In this document: piece after piece, positions 9,316 through 18,540 of the stretch
Numbering within the stretch: the first letter of the stretch is position 1
How the letters are laid out: each line of letters opens with the position of its first letter
Assembly (NCBI GenBank): GCA_024743255.1
Contig: JANSWY010000005.1
Span: 62,001-126,000, forward strand
Direction: 5' to 3'
DNA length: 64,000 nucleotides
DNA from: a bacterium
GTDB taxonomy: Bacteria; Bacteroidota; Bacteroidia; Cytophagales; Cyclobacteriaceae
Notes under the pieces: generated by a model
What the model saw: the letters and a program-made list of their open reading frames with translations, nothing else
Told to the model about the DNA's origin: nothing
The model's database searches: none
Position numbers and translations under genes: made by a program

Positions 9316-10835
9316 AATTAACAGCACTCCTTCCACTAATTGCGTCCACAATCATATTTAGCTGCCAACCTGAAATACCATTAGTAAAACCACCATTTCA
9401 GGGAGTAACCAACGATTGGTATAATGCAAGTTTTGATGCATCAACAGGTCATACCGCTACATTTCCAAATGGTACCGAAATTAGTATCCCTGAAAATGCG
9501 TTTATTGATGAAAATGGCAATACCATCTCCGGAAATGTTGACTTCAAGTTTCAAGAAATCTCATCAGTTGATCAAGTGCTAACTTCCGGGATTCAAATGA
9601 CGACCAATAATGAAAACAGGGAAGTTATGGTGTCAGCTGATATGTTTGAGCTGAGAGCCTATCAGAATGGCAAGGAACTTCAACTGGGAAAAGATAAGAC
9701 GATTAAAACAGCTCTTGCCTCCAATGAAGGCTCTTCTGAATATGACTTCTTCTTCTTAAATGAACAACAGAAAGACTGGGATCTCCTTGGAGAAGTACAA
9801 CCGGAAGAAAATCAAAGAAAAATCAGTGCAAAAAACAGAATTGATAGTCTAGCAAACCAGCTAGTAGATCTGGATATGGATAATATTTTTGCATTAAATT
9901 ATTTACCCTTAATCGATCTTGCAGACAAACCTCTTCCGAAGGATAAAACCTTCAATTATCACAACTATAGGAATGATCCTTCTTTTGCTGTAATGGACAA
10001 ATTGGTTACAGCTAAATTGATGAAATATGGGGCAAAGTGGATATTTGGTTTTGATAACAAACAGGTTCGACACAAAGGCAAACTATATCACTCAAGCATG
10101 GTCCTATGGCAGGCGGAGAAACCAATACCCAACTGGATATCTAAAAAAAGATATGAATATGCACCATGGAGTGCTTACAATGCCAATGTAGTAAAACTAA
10201 AATCAGGTAAATACAGCATTTCAATTACTGAGTATCAGAGAATAGATGGCAAGTGGCAGCAGAAAACTATTTTCTCAACTCTTGCATCAATTAAGATGCC
10301 TCTAAAGGAGTTATATCAAAGTGCACCAACTCACTGGAGTGAGGAAATTCAAAGATTGGAAGAAGAGGCAATGAAGTTGAAGCAGGTTCATGAAACACAA
10401 AACCTGTTTGTTAGAACTTTTGAAGTAGCATCTATGGGCATATATAACTACGACAGAATCAAGAAAAATGAGCAGATTATGGTAAGCATTGACCTTGAGT
10501 TGGACGGAAAGAAATTTGACTGGAACAGAAACATGGATCTTTACACTGTTCCTAAAGGGGATAACACAGTTATCAGATATCACAAAAGTCAGAAAGACAA
10601 GTTTGTAATTTATCCTGATCAGGACATGCTGGTCTTCACAGTATTGGAGAATAATAAAATAGGATTATTGGATGATGATTTTTTCCAATCGTTGAATTAT
10701 CAATCGATAAAATCATCTGGAAACTCCTCCATTACTTTACCTCTGAAATCATCTGATATTGTCATCAAATCGCAGCAAGATGTAATGAATTTTTTAGCTG
10801 GAAATAAGGAACAACCTCAATTATCACTTAAGTAG
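9303..10835 (+). CDS. Large lipoprotein of unknown function
   Basis: A 510-residue predicted lipoprotein. The N-terminus (MPRLKLTALLPLIASTIIFSC) has a lipobox with Cys21. Residues about 45-160 form a beta-rich domain with the pattern TATFPNGTEISIPENAF and GNVDFKFQEI, which recurs in Bacteroidota surface lipoproteins and resembles a ZU5-like sandwich. A charged segment follows (about 345-360), then a second beta-rich half. No catalytic motif is recognised. The start codon lies inside the end of the lysozyme-like gene (13-nt overlap), which implies coupled translation and perhaps joint function at the cell envelope. An inverted repeat follows its stop. Confidence 0.7.
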   Translation: MPRLKLTALLPLIASTIIFSCQPEIPLVKPPFQGVTNDWYNASFDASTGHTATFPNGTEISIPENAFIDENGNTISGNVDFKFQEISSVDQVLTSGIQMTTNNENREVMVSADMFELRAYQNGKELQLGKDKTIKTALASNEGSSEYDFFFLNEQQKDWDLLGEVQPEENQRKISAKNRIDSLANQLVDLDMDNIFALNYLPLIDLADKPLPKDKTFNYHNYRNDPSFAVMDKLVTAKLMKYGAKWIFGFDNKQVRHKGKLYHSSMVLWQAEKPIPNWISKKRYEYAPWSAYNANVVKLKSGKYSISITEYQRIDGKWQQKTIFSTLASIKMPLKELYQSAPTHWSEEIQRLEEEAMKLKQVHETQNLFVRTFEVASMGIYNYDRIKKNEQIMVSIDLELDGKKFDWNRNMDLYTVPKGDNTVIRYHKSQKDKFVIYPDQDMLVFTVLENNKIGLLDDDFFQSLNYQSIKSSGNSSITLPLKSSDIVIKSQQDVMNFLAGNKEQPQLSLK

Positions 10836-10845
10836 GCATACAATA

Positions 10846-10894
10846 ATTAGGTCATCATAAGTCATTCATTAATTGCACTTTATGATGACCTAAT
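10846..10894. terminator. 15-bp perfect inverted repeat after the lipoprotein gene
   Basis: The arms at 10846-10860 and 10880-10894 are perfectly complementary, with a 19-nt loop, starting 11 nt after the stop at 10835. There is no long T-tract after the second arm, so it may act as a weak terminator, a 3' stabilising hairpin or a site for termination helped by a factor. Confidence 0.5.
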
Positions 10895-11047
10895 ATTAAC
10901 CATCTATTAAACTTTCTATTTTCATTCACTTTTTGATCTCGTACACTCCTTTGCATTTGCTTTTTTTCAATCTATTGACTAGATATTGTACCGATTGATC
11001 GACAATCTCTTTTTTGACCAAGCTTTTTTTAAGCCACCGAAACTCTA

Positions 11048-11071
11048 TTGCGCAGTTGCTATGTAGCGCAA
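11048..11071. promoter_or_regulatory. Dyad TTGCGC-N12-GCGCAA
   Basis: A GC-rich 6-bp inverted repeat with a 12-bp spacer stands out in otherwise AT-rich DNA, about 92 bp upstream of the start of the repeat-stalk protein gene. The total length of 24 bp fits an operator for a dimeric regulator. The call is from pattern only. Confidence 0.3.
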
Positions 11072-11162
11072 ATTCTAGGAATATTTTGTGAGAACAGCCA
11101 GGTTGTTTTAAACATCATCTGGAAGGTAAACTATTGACAATAAAAACTAGCGGATTAAAGGA

Positions 11163-14100
11163 ATGCGTTCCATTACCACATATGTAATGCTATTTCTATT
11201 AACTGGGGTAGTCCAATATTCTTTTGGTCAAAATTCAGTTGGTGTGAATACCAGTACGCCCGAACCACACGCGGTGATGGACCTGGTATCCCCTGAAAAT
11301 AATCAAGGCTTTTTGGTTCCGAGACTCACAGCTGAGCAAAGAAATAACATGCGCTCCACTCTCCTTGCAGCGGACCAGGAATCTGTAGAAGGACTTATAG
11401 TTTTTGACAAAGACTTCAAGAGATTTTTTCATTGGAAAGATAACCGGTGGTTCGCCGGGCTAGGTCTAATATCGCAAGCTGAAGCTGAGGGCGACATTGA
11501 AGGAACTTACCCTAACCTGACAATAAGAGAAGGAGCAGTTAGTGGTTTTGAACTAGAAAATGTACTTCCAGGAAATCTGGGGCAACTGGGAGGATCATCT
11601 GTAGTTTTAAAAATCACACCTGATGTGAATGGTAGAATCGTAGCTATTGAAGAAATCCCTATTACCGTTTCATCCTCCAATATTTTGGATCTGACGATTA
11701 AATCTGAGGACATTGCGAATGCAACAATTACAGCTGGCAAGATCAGTGGTGAGGGACTGTCAAACAAGATATTAACAATTAACGGAAGTGGTGGCGTAGT
11801 ATGGAATAGTCAATCAGAGTATATAAGCTCAGAACTTTCATCAAATCACTTACTAATAGGATCATCTGAAAATGAATCAGTTGGACTTCCTAATTCCAGC
11901 TTAAGTGACATCAGTATTTCAAATAATGGAGAATCAATACTATTCACACTAAGAAATGAAGTAGTTGGAACTGAACAAATAGAAAATCAATCTGTGACAA
12001 GAGATAAAATTGCTTCCGATGTTGCTGGAAGAGGTTTAAGTCAGTCGAGTAATGGAAGTTTGCAAATAAATGTTGGAAATGGAATTCAACTTAATAGTGA
12101 TACCATATCTGCAGATTTAGACGCAATTGCCGGAACAGGTCTTTCAGATAATGATGGAGTTTTAGATATCGATTTAGAAAGCCTGCCAGAGATAGAAAGA
12201 GTGAGGGATGAAGATCTTGTGATGGTATATGACAAAGATGGCAATCAGCTTGGGAAAATTAGTAGAGAAAATATCATCGAATCCTACCCCATCAAGCAAA
12301 TTGATATAAATGGTGGTTCAATTGATGGAACAGCAATTGGAGAGAATGAGGCATCAAATGGTACATTCAATGAAGTTCTTGTAAAAAATAAAATCAAGGT
12401 TAGTGGTACATTTAAATTCCAAAGAGGTGCGGAAGTATCCCAAATCCAAAGTGATTTGGGAGAACTTCTGCAGCAGGAAGGCCTTGCAACAAGTAGCGCA
12501 ATTAGGGACTATGTGGAACGTCAACTTGATTCTGATAGCAGTTTTCTGAAAAGCCTGATTGATTACAATTCTCAGGAAATCGAAAATCTGGAAACCAAGG
12601 TTCAACAAGACAGCTTGTATTTTAATGAACTCATAGATTCAAACTCAGATCAAATTTCCACTTTCATATCTAAAATCAGCAACGACAGTACATACTTTGA
12701 AAATCAATTGGATGTAGATAGTACTTTCCTAAAAGGACTGATTGATACTAACATAGATGATATTACGGACCTGCAATCTAAGTCAAGTGACGATAGCCTG
12801 TACTTTGAGAATCAGTTAGATGCAGACAGTACATTTCTAAAAGGGTTGATTGATACTAACACAGACGACATAACCGATCTCCAGTCTAAATCAAGTGATG
12901 ATAGTCTTTATTTCGAAAATCAATTGGATGTAGATAGCACTTTCCTGAAAGGACTAATTGATACAAACACTGATGACATTACCGACCTTCAATCCAAATC
13001 CAGTGACGATAGCCTTTACTTTGAAAATCAATTAGATGCAGACAGCACATTCCTGAAAGATCTAATTGATACAAACACAAATGATATAGCAGACCTGCAA
13101 TCCAAATCCAGTGATGACAGTCTATACTTTGAAAACCAATTAGATACGGACAGCACTTTCCTAAAGGGGTTAATTGATACAAACACAAATGATATAACAG
13201 ACCTGCAATCCAAATCCAGTGATGACAGTCTATACTTTGAAAACCAATTGGATGCAGATAGCACGTTCCTGAAAGGTCTAATTGATACCAATACAGATGA
13301 TATTACTGACCTGCAATCTAAATCAAGTGACGATAGTCTATACTTCGAGAATCAGTTGGATGCAGATAGTACTTTCCTCAAGGGTCTAATTGATACAAAT
13401 ACAGATGATATTACTTACCTACAATCTAAGTCAAGTGATGATAGCCTGTACTTTGAGAATCAGTTAGATGCAGACAGCACATTTCTAAAAGGGTTGATTG
13501 ATACTAACACAGACGATATAACCGATCTCCAGTCCAAATCAAGTGGTGATAGTCTTTATTTTGAAAATCAATTGGATGCAGGTAGCACGTTCCTGAAAGG
13601 TCTAATTGATACAAATTCAGATGATATTACTGGCCTGCAATCTAAGTTAAGTGACGATAGTATATACTTCGAGAATCAATTGGATGCAGATAGCACGTTC
13701 CTCAAAGGGCTAATTGATACAAATGCAGATATCATTGCTGACCTGCAATCTAAGTCAAGTGACGATAGTCTATACTTCGAGAATCAATTGGATGCAGATA
13801 GCACATTCCTAAAAAGTCTAATTGATACCAATACAGATGATATTACTAACCTGGAATCTAAGTCAAGCGATGATAGCGTTTACTTTGAAGACCAATTAGA
13901 TATTGACAGTACATTCCTACATAATCTTGTTGGACAAACGGCCAGTGAAATTACTGGTAAATACACAACCGACAGCACATATTTCGAAGGTCTAATTTAT
14001 GAGGACAGTTTGCTATTAAGACAATTGATAAATGCTAATATTGACGAAATTGCAAACACCCGGAACACTGCATCTTCAGACAGTTTATACTTTGAAAATC

Positions 14101-15137
14101 AACTTGATATAGACAGTTTACTATTTAGATCCCTCAACAATCAAAGGAAGTCAGAAATCTTAAGCTTAAATTCTAAAATAACGTCGGACAGCTCCTATTT
14201 TGAAAATCAGTTGGATATTGATAGTTTGTTCTTAAAGGATAAAATTGATAATAACAGTTCCGCAATAACGCAATTAAGCAATAACCAGAATACTTATAGC
14301 TCCTACTTTGAAAATCAATTGGATGTTGACAGCACATTCCTAAAAGGACTAATTGATACTAACACAGACGACATCATTGACTTGCAATCTAAGTCTGGTA
14401 ATGATAGCCTTTACTTCGAGAATCAATTGGATGCCGACAGTACATTTTTGAAAGACCTTGTTGACACTAATACGGATGATATCGTAGATCTGCAGTCTAA
14501 ATCAAGCGTTGACAGTTTATATTTTGAAAATCAATTGGATGCTGACAGCACGTTCCTAAAAGATAGAATTGATTTAAATACATCTAGTATAAACCTAAAC
14601 TCAACTGGAATCAATGATGCCTTTAACAAACTTGAAATGGACTCAATAGCAATTTGGAATAAACTAAAAGCGGATAGTTTGGCTTTACAAAATCAAATTG
14701 ATGATTTAGATGATTCTGAAGGTCCAGTCGGATTTGAGGTATATATTACTGGAGGAATGCAAACTATCTCCTCTGGCACAATTCATTATGACAATGAAGT
14801 GCTTGATGATGGTGATGATTTTGATCATATCAATCACTTGTTTGAAGCTCCAGAAGAAGGGTTGTATCACCTTGAGGCCCAATTATTTGTAAGGTTTGAA
14901 AATGATGCAAGAGCCATTTCCATTTACGTGGATGATGATGGACCGGGTGGTTCATCTGCTTATGCTGTGGCACATGCTCAACACCATGGCGGTTCTAATC
15001 AATATCAGTCTTTGATCACTTCAAAAACGCTGAAACTTGGTGCAGGTGCTTTAGTCTATGTACTATACACCGGGTCTTCCGGTTACATTCAAGGTGGACG
15101 AGGGTATTCTTTCTTTTCAGGTCACTTGATCAAATAA
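11163..15137 (+). CDS. Giant repeat-stalk protein with C1q-like C-terminal head
   Basis: A 1324-residue exported protein with signal peptide 1-22 (cleavage after YSFG). Residues 23-100 contain a motif common at the N-terminus of Bacteroidota fibre-like proteins (VGVNTSTPEPHAVMDLVSP, FLVPRLTAEQR, GLIVFDKDFKRFFHW). A beta-rich region follows to about 450. Residues about 455-1145 are an array of a 36-residue unit, consensus ENQLD-DSTFLKGLIDTNTDDI, then TDLQSKSSDDSLYF. The last 135 residues resemble a C1q/TNF-like jelly roll (FEAPEEGLYHLEAQLFV, ending YSFFSGHLIK). The repeat has hydrophobic residues at coiled-coil spacings and Asn in the core, so a trimeric stalk carrying a trimeric head is likely. 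This is inference. It could be an adhesin or appendage tip. No type IX sorting domain is seen; the surface route is unknown. Confidence 0.8.
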   Translation: MRSITTYVMLFLLTGVVQYSFGQNSVGVNTSTPEPHAVMDLVSPENNQGFLVPRLTAEQRNNMRSTLLAADQESVEGLIVFDKDFKRFFHWKDNRWFAGLGLISQAEAEGDIEGTYPNLTIREGAVSGFELENVLPGNLGQLGGSSVVLKITPDVNGRIVAIEEIPITVSSSNILDLTIKSEDIANATITAGKISGEGLSNKILTINGSGGVVWNSQSEYISSELSSNHLLIGSSENESVGLPNSSLSDISISNNGESILFTLRNEVVGTEQIENQSVTRDKIASDVAGRGLSQSSNGSLQINVGNGIQLNSDTISADLDAIAGTGLSDNDGVLDIDLESLPEIERVRDEDLVMVYDKDGNQLGKISRENIIESYPIKQIDINGGSIDGTAIGENEASNGTFNEVLVKNKIKVSGTFKFQRGAEVSQIQSDLGELLQQEGLATSSAIRDYVERQLDSDSSFLKSLIDYNSQEIENLETKVQQDSLYFNELIDSNSDQISTFISKISNDSTYFENQLDVDSTFLKGLIDTNIDDITDLQSKSSDDSLYFENQLDADSTFLKGLIDTNTDDITDLQSKSSDDSLYFENQLDVDSTFLKGLIDTNTDDITDLQSKSSDDSLYFENQLDADSTFLKDLIDTNTNDIADLQSKSSDDSLYFENQLDTDSTFLKGLIDTNTNDITDLQSKSSDDSLYFENQLDADSTFLKGLIDTNTDDITDLQSKSSDDSLYFENQLDADSTFLKGLIDTNTDDITYLQSKSSDDSLYFENQLDADSTFLKGLIDTNTDDITDLQSKSSGDSLYFENQLDAGSTFLKGLIDTNSDDITGLQSKLSDDSIYFENQLDADSTFLKGLIDTNADIIADLQSKSSDDSLYFENQLDADSTFLKSLIDTNTDDITNLESKSSDDSVYFEDQLDIDSTFLHNLVGQTASEITGKYTTDSTYFEGLIYEDSLLLRQLINANIDEIANTRNTASSDSLYFENQLDIDSLLFRSLNNQRKSEILSLNSKITSDSSYFENQLDIDSLFLKDKIDNNSSAITQLSNNQNTYSSYFENQLDVDSTFLKGLIDTNTDDIIDLQSKSGNDSLYFENQLDADSTFLKDLVDTNTDDIVDLQSKSSVDSLYFENQLDADSTFLKDRIDLNTSSINLNSTGINDAFNKLEMDSIAIWNKLKADSLALQNQIDDLDDSEGPVGFEVYITGGMQTISSGTIHYDNEVLDDGDDFDHINHLFEAPEEGLYHLEAQLFVRFENDARAISIYVDDDGPGGSSAYAVAHAQHHGGSNQYQSLITSKTLKLGAGALVYVLYTGSSGYIQGGRGYSFFSGHLIK
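12693..14590 (+). repeat. Tandem 108-bp coding repeats, about 18 copies
   Basis: Each unit encodes 36 residues and starts around YFENQLD. Units 1-11 are very alike; several adjacent units differ mainly at silent sites, showing recent duplication. Units 12-15 (about 13885-14310) are diverged, and the last three match the early type again. Half-conserved copies precede the array from about 12523. The reading frame is kept throughout. Confidence 0.92.
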
Positions 15138-17093
15138 TCAAACAACCATATTCTCAGTATTTCTTGCCACCTCCTGAATATTGCTGATCTGTTGTTTTGC
15201 AACTCCTAATATTGATTGAGACATTGACAAAGTCTTATTCACTGAATCAGATATTGACTTAAATGCTTCTGAAGTATTTGAGGTAGCAGATTCTCCATTT
15301 TTAATACTCTCGGTCATTTGTTGTAACATTTCTGATGCCGATTTGGTATCAAGCGCTATTTGTTCAGTCAACTTGGAAATGCTCTTTGCAGAACCCGCTG
15401 AGTTCTCGGCCAATCTTCTAATCTCATTAGCAACCACAGCAAAACCTTTTCCCGCTTCCCCTGCTCTCGATGCTTGAATTGCTGCATTTATAGCCAACAG
15501 GTTTGTTTGATTTGACAGATCAGTTATCACCTTCACTACTTTGGTAATTTCTTTAGAGCGGGTCTCCAGCACCTTAAATGAAGCTGATGTGTCCGCTGAA
15601 AAGGTCGAAATCTCCGACATACTTTCATTCATATTATCAACCAACCTTAAACCTTCATTACTGGTTTCTGAACCTTCTGCAGCTGTTTGGTTGATATTTT
15701 CAGCTTGAGTAACGACACTATTAGAAATGCTTTCAGATGCATTGATCAATGACTTGATATCTCCTATAGCCTGTTTTAGACTTGCCTGCATCTGCTTCAA
15801 GGATTGACCTAAAACATCATTCTTGGATACAGTGAGATTTCTTGCTTCCAGGTTTCCATCTCCAATTTCTTTCGCGAACCTCGCCTTTTCATCAAGAGAA
15901 TCAAAAAGTTGATTTACTGACATTGCAATTTTACTTAACTCATCCTTACCCTTTACTTGTATTTTTTGAGAACTATCTAGCTTACCCTCCACCAGGTCTT
16001 CTAGTAACGCTTTAGACCTTGAAAGTGAATTTGTGATAGTAGAGGCTGTATAAAATATGAATCCAATAATGATTACAAGGCCTATAACAAGAACAAATAT
16101 GATGGTTTGAAATGTATCATTATATGGCTCCATTATTTCATCTACAGGTACCACCGTGCATACCAACCATTTGGTGGTAGTCCGACCAATTGGAACATGC
16201 GTAAATGAAGCTAATAGTTCTTTCTTAAGAACTTCATCGTAAATTGGTTCTGAAATAGAGATTCCTTCATCCAACTTTGCTCTGTCTTCATCAGTTAATG
16301 CATTCACTACAGAAAGTTTTGACATGTTTTCCCTTAGCATGTCTTTGTCTGGGTGAGCGACAATAGTACCATTCTGAGTTGTCAAGAAGGAATATGCATT
16401 TTGATAGGTTTGGAATTCGGTCATTTCATTAAAATATCCTCCATCATCCGCAGTTTGCCCACCTAGTAATATATAGGCACCAACAACTCCAACCACCTGA
16501 TTATTATGAATTACTTTGCCCGCGACTGAAGTTCCCCAAACAGAATCTTTCAATCCTTCAAATTGCTTCACAAATGAATAAGGTTCTGGTATTTCTTCTT
16601 TCAGACTTCTTTTATAAGATTTATAGAAATCGTACTCCCCTTCTCCATCAGTAAATTTCAGTGTTTTTCGTTCTTCTAGTTCCTGTTCATTTATTTTGGC
16701 TAACACATAATCTCTAGCTCCTATTCTGTCTCCCCAATTTGGGTCCAAATATTTTAAATCTATAAGACTCCAAACATGATCGTAATTTGGATTATTTCTT
16801 AAAACCTTTGTGAAGTATCCTTTAATATGGTCATCTTGAAGATTTTCAGGCAAAGTCAACAATTCGGTTAGTCCATCAACCAACGTTCTTGCCACTGCCA
16901 TATCATCATCTAATTGTGCCTTTACCTCGTTAGCTTTCTTCTCAGCAGCCATGATGGCTGTTTTCTGGCCTTCTTCCAGTGCCTTTTTTCTCACTGAACT
17001 GATAATAAATCCAAATATTACTAGGTAACTGATAAGGGTTGTTCCCAATATCAACACCATCATTCTTTGTCGAATGGAAAGGTTTGATAACAT
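15138..17093 (-). CDS. Methyl-accepting chemotaxis protein, dCache type
   Basis: A 651-residue transmembrane chemoreceptor. The first helix is at about 10-33. A double-Cache periplasmic sensor spans about 35-310 ([20 protein letters not shown] and [12 protein letters not shown] are typical). The second helix is at about 335-358, then HAMP at about 358-412. The signalling hairpin tip is [20 protein letters not shown], near residue 540. It ends ENMVV without a CheR-binding pentapeptide. No che genes are near, so it is an orphan receptor here. Its stop codon directly abuts the stop of the convergent repeat-stalk gene. A good Bacteroidota-type promoter lies at 17128-17155. Confidence 0.92.
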   Translation of the reverse strand: MLSNLSIRQRMMVLILGTTLISYLVIFGFIISSVRKKALEEGQKTAIMAAEKKANEVKAQLDDDMAVARTLVDGLTELLTLPENLQDDHIKGYFTKVLRNNPNYDHVWSLIDLKYLDPNWGDRIGARDYVLAKINEQELEERKTLKFTDGEGEYDFYKSYKRSLKEEIPEPYSFVKQFEGLKDSVWGTSVAGKVIHNNQVVGVVGAYILLGGQTADDGGYFNEMTEFQTYQNAYSFLTTQNGTIVAHPDKDMLRENMSKLSVVNALTDEDRAKLDEGISISEPIYDEVLKKELLASFTHVPIGRTTTKWLVCTVVPVDEIMEPYNDTFQTIIFVLVIGLVIIIGFIFYTASTITNSLSRSKALLEDLVEGKLDSSQKIQVKGKDELSKIAMSVNQLFDSLDEKARFAKEIGDGNLEARNLTVSKNDVLGQSLKQMQASLKQAIGDIKSLINASESISNSVVTQAENINQTAAEGSETSNEGLRLVDNMNESMSEISTFSADTSASFKVLETRSKEITKVVKVITDLSNQTNLLAINAAIQASRAGEAGKGFAVVANEIRRLAENSAGSAKSISKLTEQIALDTKSASEMLQQMTESIKNGESATSNTSEAFKSISDSVNKTLSMSQSILGVAKQQISNIQEVARNTENMVV

Positions 17094-17127
17094 GCTGGTG
17101 AATTGAATGTCCTGCTCTTAAGATAAG

Positions 17128-17155
17128 CAAACATAATTCCGATAGCAAGTACCAA
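17128..17155 (-). promoter_or_regulatory. Bacteroidota promoter for the chemoreceptor gene
   Basis: On the minus strand, TTG (17153-17155), a 17-bp spacer and TATGTTTG (17128-17135) match the -33 TTG and -7 TAnnTTTG pattern of the Bacteroidota housekeeping sigma factor. It is the only site in the window where I found both elements at normal spacing. The start codon is 34 nt downstream of the -7 box. Confidence 0.6.
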
Positions 17156-17224
17156 ACCCCGAGATAGACTCAAATCTGATTTTGGAACATGAGAATTTTA
17201 CATTTAATCAGATTTTCCAGTAGT

Positions 17225-18325
17225 TTATTCATTGACACTTTCATCAGGATTTAGAGTCTTATCTAATCTTAATGCTAATGTGCTTGCAGTAGGCGGGTCA
17301 AAATTGGACAGCACGATAATATAGTTATCCTTCTTAAAATTGGCCATTACAAATGCATTGATTCCTGGAGCCCCACCACCAGCCAGATAGCTACCTGACC
17401 TTGTATCCATTTCCTCAAACCGGTTAATTAGCATGTCAGTATACTTCTTAGAAATAAGCTTATTTGTATTCAGAGCTTTCATATACGCCAACATATCCTC
17501 AGCTGAAGAATACCCGCCACCAGCAGCAGTACCTTTCACAGCTATCCATTCTGTAGCATCATTTTCATATGGTCCCTTCTTAGGGTCTCTAAAATTTATT
17601 AACTCATCTTCTTCATATTTACTATAGCTTCTAGCCATGTTTTGCACTTGCTTGTCTTTCTCATATGCATCTGTATTATTCATACCAGCAACCTTGTAGA
17701 CATTATCACGAACAAATTCGTAATAGTTGATACCTGAAACCCTTTGAATAATCAGTCCAAGAATCTCATAACCAGTATTACTGTATTGCCTTGATGCGCC
17801 TGGTTTAAAACTCAATTTACTTTCTAGAATAATTGGTAGATAGTCCTCCATTTTTCGAAGGTTAGACTTCTGCTCTTTAAAAAGATCTGATTCCCAATAA
17901 AAGCCGAACCCTGAAGTCATAGTTAGTAAATGCCTGATCGTGATTTCATTTGCAAATTCAATCTTCTTCAACTCTGGTATGTAATCAATTGCCTTATCTT
18001 CTAAACCTAATTTACCTTGTTCGATGAGTTGAACTGTTGCAACTGCAGTAAAAGTTTTGTTGATACTTCCAAGATTGAACTTCGTATCAATTTTGTTTTT
18101 TGATTTGGTGTTTTGATCTGAATATCCATATGCTTGCCGCCAAATTGTTCTACCATTTTGAATAACCAAAACAGTCCCAGAAAACTGCTCAGCTTCTGCC
18201 TGAGATTCCACCCAGGATTTTGCAACTTCAATACTTTCGAAGGGCTCAGCCTTCATTCTTCTCTGACCAAAGCTTTGAGTAATGCTTGCCAGAATCATGC
18301 AGTAAATAATTAGTTGTTTTTTCAT
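17225..18325 (-). CDS. Beta-lactamase-family serine hydrolase (class C fold)
   Basis: 366 residues with a signal peptide (cleavage near SFGQ, residue 21). The Beta-lactamase (PF00144-type) domain spans about 35-350. The nucleophile motif SxxK is Ser87-I-N-Lys90 and the second motif is Tyr181-S-Asn183. The usual third motif near the C-terminus is replaced by a glycine-rich stretch (YLAGGGAPG). By family it is a periplasmic esterase, D-aminopeptidase or penicillin-binding-type hydrolase rather than a dedicated antibiotic resistance enzyme. It is transcribed away from the second LytS/LytTR operon, and the shared 215-bp region holds a 21-bp-spaced direct repeat, so it may be a target of that system. 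Confidence 0.87.
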   Translation of the reverse strand: MKKQLIIYCMILASITQSFGQRRMKAEPFESIEVAKSWVESQAEAEQFSGTVLVIQNGRTIWRQAYGYSDQNTKSKNKIDTKFNLGSINKTFTAVATVQLIEQGKLGLEDKAIDYIPELKKIEFANEITIRHLLTMTSGFGFYWESDLFKEQKSNLRKMEDYLPIILESKLSFKPGASRQYSNTGYEILGLIIQRVSGINYYEFVRDNVYKVAGMNNTDAYEKDKQVQNMARSYSKYEEDELINFRDPKKGPYENDATEWIAVKGTAAGGGYSSAEDMLAYMKALNTNKLISKKYTDMLINRFEEMDTRSGSYLAGGGAPGINAFVMANFKKDNYIIVLSNFDPPTASTLALRLDKTLNPDESVNE

Positions 18326-18446
18326 GTCTTTGATTTTGAGTTTTTGAATTATTGACCCAAATCAAAGGTTATTTCCTCCTACGATAAAATTGATTATGCA
18401 TGCTCCTAAAATCATGGTTTAAAGTTGGTTAATGATTGTTTTAAAT

Positions 18447-18475
18447 AATTCAAATGATGATATAGGGAATTCAAA
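18447..18475. promoter_or_regulatory. Candidate LytTR operator: AATTCAAA direct repeat, 21-bp spacing
   Basis: AATTCAAA occurs at 18447-18454 and 18468-18475, starting exactly 21 bp apart. It lies in the divergent region between the serine hydrolase gene (minus) and the LytS/LytTR operon (plus). LytTR domains bind two short direct repeats on the same helix face, about two turns apart, so this fits autoregulation or control of the hydrolase. A second LytTR locus at 31291-31321 shows the same spacing with a different core. Confidence 0.5.
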
Positions 18476-18540
18476 CAACAAATAGACGGTTACGTCAAAT
18501 TTGGAACCAATCAGGTTAATTGATTGATTAAATTACCTCA

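Larger units (their letters stand above)
10836..11162. other. Intergenic region before the repeat-stalk gene
   Basis: This 327-bp stretch has no gene. It holds a 15-bp perfect inverted repeat at 10846-10894, runs of T at 11009-11015 and 11024-11030, and a TTGCGC/GCGCAA dyad at 11048-11071. No exact TAnnTTTG promoter box was found. The long leader suggests that the large downstream gene is regulated. Confidence 0.6.

Noticed and set aside
12979-13291. Overlapping minus-strand ORFs of 69 and 87 codons
   Set aside because: They are antisense shadows of the repeat array, repeat with the same period, and resemble no protein family.
12693-14590. Regular repeats that could be mistaken for a CRISPR array
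   Set aside because: The period is 108 bp, the repeats are contiguous without unique spacers, and the frame is continuous within one long coding sequence.
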